Shown here: positions 60,802-64,000 of the stretch, in pieces
How positions within the stretch are numbered: position 1 is the first letter of the stretch
Layout: the number at the start of each line of letters is the position of its first letter
NCBI RefSeq assembly: GCF_013328815.1
Contig: NZ_JABUHN010000006.1
Coordinates: forward strand, 236,860-300,859
DNA length: 64,000 bases
Source of the DNA: Tabrizicola fusiformis
GTDB taxonomy: Bacteria; Pseudomonadota; Alphaproteobacteria; Rhodobacterales; Rhodobacteraceae
Reading direction: 5' to 3'
Translations under genes and position numbers: made by a program
The notes under the pieces: generated by a model
What the model saw: only the letters and a program-made list of their open reading frames with translations
Told to the model about the DNA's origin: nothing
Databases searched by the model: none

Positions 60802-62544
60802 ATGGCGGATGGTTCGGCGGCGGAAGTGGCCTATCAGGCGGCGCTGAGGGAGATTGAGAGGGTGAGGGCGGCGGGGGAGAGCAGGCTCGACCTGTCCGAA
60901 ACCGAATTCTTCAATCTGGACTGCATCCCACCTGAGATTGCCACCATAGAACGACTCGGTTTTCTGAACCTCGATGGCACGAAGATCAGCGACCTCGCCC
61001 CGTTGCGGCACATGACCGTGCTGCGAACCCTCTGGCTTGACCAAACCGCCGTCAGCGACCTCTCCCCACTGCAATGCGTAACCGCGCTGCAGAGCCTCTC
61101 GCTCAACCAGACCGCCGTCAGCGACCTCTCCCCGCTGCGAGAGATGACAGCACTTAGGAACCTCTGGCTTGACCAGACTGCCGTCAGCGACCTATCCCCG
61201 CTGCAGGAGATGACCGAACTACGGAGCCTCTCGCTCGACCGGAGCGAAGTCAGAGACCTCTCGCCACTGCGGGAGATGACGGACCTGCAGCGCCTCTTGC
61301 TCAACCAAACCGCCGTCAGCGACCTCTCCCCGTTGCAGGGAATGACCTCAATGAGAGTGCTTCAACTTAGCTACACTGGCGTGAGCGACCTGAACCCGTT
61401 GCGACACATGGCCGACCTGAGATCCCTTTGGATAGACGGCAGCAAAGTTGAAGATCTGCGCCCTATCTCGCATCTCAAGCTGCTTGGCACCGAGGTTTAT
61501 ACCGAACTTTCCTTCTACTCGACGCCCGCGGCTGCATCGTCACCCCAGCTTCTGGCACTGGCCAACAGTGGTTACCATCGCAAGCGCACGCGCGAGACGC
61601 TGGCCTATCTGAAAACCCTGCCGCCGTGGCCGGAGCCTTTGCCGTGGGAGCAGGCTGAAGAGCAGCCCTTGACCGTCACGGCGTTGATCGAGGCGCAGGA
61701 TCGCGCCGGGTGGCGCTATGTTCCGGGCGTGAATGCGCTGCAGCTTTATGTGACAGACCTGCCCAGCGATGCCCGGCAAGAGCAGATGGCGCGCATGGTG
61801 GCCGAGCGGAGCGGGCGGCTGGTCGACAAGCTGGGCACGCGGGTCAACTCAGGGGGACTGCGGCAGGAAACGCACGAGGAGACCAAGCGGTTTCAGGCGA
61901 TTCTTGCGGATGACAGCCGCAGCCTTGGCACGCGGTCGCTTGAGCTTTGGGGCAGCCTGATCGCCCTTGGCGATCTGCTGGAAGAGAACGACCGCGCGGC
62001 GCGGGCGGGACGTGATGCGCTGGACCTGCTGCCTGCCGAGGCGCGGGCGGCGCTGTCTACCCTGCTGGGGGTGGCAGCGGGGCTGGTGCGGTCTTTCCCC
62101 GAGGCGCGCGAACTGGATGACGACCATGGCAACTTCCTGCGCCGTAGCCTGAGCCGCGAGGTGGTCAGGGACTTGCTGGAAGGAGCGTTGCGCGCAGCCC
62201 TGATCGAACCGCGCAGCGCCGCCTTGGTGCAGCATGTGGCCGTGGTTGCCGAAAAGGACGGCAAGCAGGCGCAGAAGGCCGATGGCGTCACGATAGCGGG
62301 CATCCGAAATCTGCTGCTGATCGCTGGCATGATTGGCGCCCCGGTTGGCGGGGTTGTCGCGGGAATGACTTCGGACATTGGCGCTGACATCAGCAACCAT
62401 TACGAGCTGGGCGAAAGGGCCTTGGACTTCCTTGAGGGGTCTGAGCGCGAAATCAGTGAGTTTCTCGACTCATTGACACCGGACGAGCGCGCTGTGCTGA
62501 AAGCCGCTCTGGAAGATGCCAAACGGCGCAACGACCCACAGTAG
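60802..62544 (+). CDS. Leucine-rich-repeat protein with C-terminal membrane segment (cargo gene between tRNA-Asp copies)
   Basis: A 580-aa protein. After a short helical N-terminus, residues about 49-225 are eight 22-residue LRR units of the bacterial internalin-like type (L-x-x-L-W/S-L-[DN]-Q-T-A-V-S-D-L-S-P-L). The middle (about 240-420) is helical and ends in a hinge-like DDDHGNFLRRSLSRE. A hydrophobic GIRNLLLIAGMIGAPVGGVV at about 500-521 could insert into membrane, followed by a charged C-terminus. The LRR part uses codons such as AGG, CTT and ACA more than neighbours, hinting at transfer. GGGG precedes the ATG. It is alone between two identical tRNA-Asp genes. Function unknown. Confidence 0.8.
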   Translation: MADGSAAEVAYQAALREIERVRAAGESRLDLSETEFFNLDCIPPEIATIERLGFLNLDGTKISDLAPLRHMTVLRTLWLDQTAVSDLSPLQCVTALQSLSLNQTAVSDLSPLREMTALRNLWLDQTAVSDLSPLQEMTELRSLSLDRSEVRDLSPLREMTDLQRLLLNQTAVSDLSPLQGMTSMRVLQLSYTGVSDLNPLRHMADLRSLWIDGSKVEDLRPISHLKLLGTEVYTELSFYSTPAAASSPQLLALANSGYHRKRTRETLAYLKTLPPWPEPLPWEQAEEQPLTVTALIEAQDRAGWRYVPGVNALQLYVTDLPSDARQEQMARMVAERSGRLVDKLGTRVNSGGLRQETHEETKRFQAILADDSRSLGTRSLELWGSLIALGDLLEENDRAARAGRDALDLLPAEARAALSTLLGVAAGLVRSFPEARELDDDHGNFLRRSLSREVVRDLLEGALRAALIEPRSAALVQHVAVVAEKDGKQAQKADGVTIAGIRNLLLIAGMIGAPVGGVVAGMTSDIGADISNHYELGERALDFLEGSEREISEFLDSLTPDERAVLKAALEDAKRRNDPQ

Positions 62545-62550
62545 AAAGCA

Positions 62551-62576
62551 AAAAGCCGCCCCTTGGAGCGGCTTTC
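62551..62576. terminator. Terminator after the LRR gene and tRNA-Asp copy 2
   Basis: AAAGCCGC and GCGGCTTT pair around an 8-nt loop, with an A-run before and TTCTT after. It lies between the convergent LRR gene and tRNA. Confidence 0.8.
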
Positions 62577-62583
62577 TTGCGAC

Positions 62584-62660
62584 TGGCGCGGTGGACGGGG
62601 CTCGAACCCGCGACCCCCGGCGTGACAGGCCGGTACTCTAACCAACTGAGCTACCACCGC
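62584..62660 (-). tRNA. tRNA-Asp (anticodon GUC), copy 2
   Basis: Same 77 nt as the copy at 60529, including encoded CCA. Identity extends two further bases beyond the 5' end (GC), giving a 79-bp direct repeat 60529-60607 / 62584-62662, then ends abruptly on both sides. Confidence 0.97.
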
Positions 62661-62794
62661 GCTTCGCATCCCGGTTGCCCGGGCGTGACGGGGGTTTACG
62701 GGGCTTCGCAGATGGCGTCAAGCGGGGGGCGTGCAAAAAGCTGCGGGTTTTTCACCGGCCCCGGCGCCGCGCCACCGTTGCCCCCTGCCCCGGC

Positions 62795-63733
62795 TTAACG
62801 CTCGGGTGCCGGGATGAATTCGGCGTTGTCATTGGGCGGAAGGTGAAAGCGGCCATGGGCCCAGTCGCCCGCCCGCCAGGCCTCTTTCGCGGCCTCGATC
62901 CGCTCTTTCGACGAGGCGACAAAGTTCCACCAGATATGGCGCGGCCCGTCCATCGTGGCACCGCCCAGGATCATCAGCCGCGCGCCCTCGGCCCCGGCCT
63001 TGACCGAGACGCGATCCCCCGGGCGGAAGACCAGCATCTGCCCGGCGGGGAAGGTCTGACCGGCCACCGTCACCTCGCCTTTCAGGATGTAGATGCCGCG
63101 ATCCTCATGATCATCGGGCAGCGGAAGGGCGGCATGGGGGGCAAGCGTGGCATCGGCGTAGAGGGTTTCGCTGTGCAAGGGCACCGGCGCCCGCTCCCCC
63201 CAGCCATGGCCGAGGATCAGACGCAGGTGCTTGCCCTCGCCCTCCAGCTCGGGCAGCGCGCTGGCGGGGGCGTTGTGGAAGGCGGCGGGGTCATCCTCAT
63301 GCGCCTTGGGCAGGGCGAGCCAGGTCTGCAGCCCGAACAGGCTTTGCGGTGCCTGACGCGCGGGGCCGTCCATCCGCTCGGAATGGGTGATGCCATGGCC
63401 GGCGACCATGAGGTTGACCTCTCCCGGCGCGATCCAGGCATCGGTGCCAAGGCTGTCGCGGTGGTGCATCCGGCCCCGCAAGAGATAGGTGACGGTGGCG
63501 AGGCCGATATGGGGATGCGGGCGGACATCCACCCCCTGCCCCGTGAGGAACTCGGCTGGACCCATCTGGTCGAAGAAGATGAAGGGGCCGACCATCTGCC
63601 GCTGGGCCGAGGGCAAGGCGCGGCGCACCTCGAAGCCGCCGAGGTCGCGGGCGCGGGGGATGATGACGGCGGCGATGGAATCAACCTCGTCACCCATGGG
63701 GATCGACGGGTCCAGTGCGGGGTTCCAGCTCAT
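62795..63733 (-). CDS. Pirin-family protein
   Basis: A 312-aa double-cupin of the pirin family. The N-terminal cupin has VGPFIFFDQMGPAEF, VRPHPHIGLATVTYLLRGRM and HHRDSLG, giving the His/Glu metal site. ITHSERMDGP and FGLQTWLALPKAHEDD follow. Some bacterial pirins have quercetinase activity; others bind regulators, so the role is open. GGAGG is six bases before ATG 63733. Reading frames upstream of this ATG are not supported. Confidence 0.92.
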   Translation of the reverse strand: MSWNPALDPSIPMGDEVDSIAAVIIPRARDLGGFEVRRALPSAQRQMVGPFIFFDQMGPAEFLTGQGVDVRPHPHIGLATVTYLLRGRMHHRDSLGTDAWIAPGEVNLMVAGHGITHSERMDGPARQAPQSLFGLQTWLALPKAHEDDPAAFHNAPASALPELEGEGKHLRLILGHGWGERAPVPLHSETLYADATLAPHAALPLPDDHEDRGIYILKGEVTVAGQTFPAGQMLVFRPGDRVSVKAGAEGARLMILGGATMDGPRHIWWNFVASSKERIEAAKEAWRAGDWAHGRFHLPPNDNAEFIPAPER

Positions 63734-63914
63734 CTCGGCCTCCTGTGGTTGGGAGTAATGTAGCCCAAAACGGGCCGCACAAAACGCCGATTGAAACGCA
63801 GGAGCTGTGCGCGGCTGCACGGAGGCGCAGATGAGATCCCGGGCGAAGCGAAAGATATGATGTAGTGCGGTCGGAGAGCAGTGATCGCATGCCTGAAGTC
63901 GGAGCGGCACGCTA

Positions 63915-64000
63915 GGGTCAGGCCCCATAAATTCACTTGAGTGTCGGCTCGCGGCATGATTCAAGCTCCCGACTTGTGGGGAGGGATCATGAGCGAGCGT
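63915..64000 (+). mobile_element. Possible left end of an insertion sequence (IS5-like), cut by window end
   Basis: After CTAG at 63912-63915 the sequence changes character (GGGTCAGGCCCC, then AT-rich ATAAATTCACTTG) and leads into GGGGAGGGATC-ATG and a new frame beginning MSER. IS5-family transposases of Rhodobacteraceae, as I remember them, begin with a similar MS[ER]-type N-terminus after a short leader. Only about 85 bp are visible, with no second end, so this is a weak call. The stretch 63734-63911 before it shows no gene. Confidence 0.3.
63989..64000 (+). CDS. 5' end of an unidentified gene (possible transposase)
   Basis: ATG at 63989 preceded by GGGGAGGG opens a frame (MSER) that leaves the window after four codons. 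The strong Shine-Dalgarno supports a real start; identity rests only on the context described for the possible IS end. Confidence 0.4.

Noticed and set aside
60950..61470. Repeated DNA units that could be taken for a CRISPR array
   Set aside because: Units are 66 bp, contiguous, and translate in frame as 22-residue leucine-rich repeats; there are no spacers.
60606..62583. Integrase or transposase between the tRNA-Asp copies
   Set aside because: Searched all frames by eye; only the LRR gene has coding character, so the mobilisation mechanism, if any, is not encoded here.

Overview
The window is chromosomal DNA of a high-GC alphaproteobacterium, most likely Rhodobacteraceae (Rhodobacter/Gemmobacter/Tabrizicola type). 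Pointers are a glycine-dependent 5-aminolevulinate synthase (HemA) with an FNR-type box upstream, a soxBDAG sarcosine oxidase operon, a Hint-domain protein, a reductive-pyrimidine operon with RutR-type boxes, and an interspersed intergenic element of a kind I associate with this family. Genes are dense, often overlap by 4 nt, and most operons are short.

Layout. 1-16.9 kb: the 5' end of a LysR gene opposite a secreted repeat protein, serS, a TspO-like membrane protein, the conserved yfgM-bamB-der block (minus strand), an acidic anchored protein, an SDR, a Hint protein, prfC, a DMT exporter with an unknown partner, an ALDH7-type aldehyde dehydrogenase and a DEAD-box helicase. 16.9-29.5 kb: a catabolic/transport region. 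An SDR plus NMT1/ThiY-type ABC transporter operon and a divergent cupin are followed by a pyrimidine-degradation operon (beta-ureidopropionase-type hydrolase, a GT61 glycosyltransferase, dihydropyrimidinase). This operon diverges from a RutR-like TetR gene across two perfect TGACC-N4-GGTCA boxes. An alpha/beta hydrolase, an HbpS/GlcG-like protein and a second RutR-like regulator follow. 29.5-36 kb: two small secreted proteins and soxB-soxD-soxA-soxG, with two fused 24-bp palindromes between soxB and soxD. 36-45.5 kb: ccmI-ruvX-DUF1289, a PhyH-like protein with a TauE/SafE exporter, a Bcr/CflA pump, dusA with an FbpC-like ATPase, an Ala-rich anchored coiled coil, infC (apparently CTG-started) and prfB. 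45.6-60.3 kb: PBP1A and amidase, an aminotransferase, a ScsC/DsbA-like protein, an MFS/LysR pair, ispG, rodZ, hemA, an M20 peptidase with a GNAT acetyltransferase, and a DUF1344 protein. 60.5-64 kb: two identical tRNA-Asp genes enclose a single 580-aa leucine-rich-repeat protein gene; then a pirin and what may be the left end of an insertion sequence.

The most unusual segment is 60.5-62.7 kb. A 79-bp direct repeat containing tRNA-Asp(GUC) flanks one LRR gene. Its upstream region holds five CGT-led 11-bp units in exact tandem, followed by a 10-bp inverted repeat. It looks like a one-gene cargo locus of unknown function. The second most unusual feature is a family of five intergenic elements (near 9.85, 19.7, 23.9, 45.6 and 49.5 kb). 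They carry a conserved CCAAGATGAA motif whose ATG is either the start codon of the next gene or opens a 6-7 codon mini-ORF ending in an ATGA overlap with that gene.

All calls come from reading the sequence; no database search was run. Family names rest on recognised motifs and architecture.
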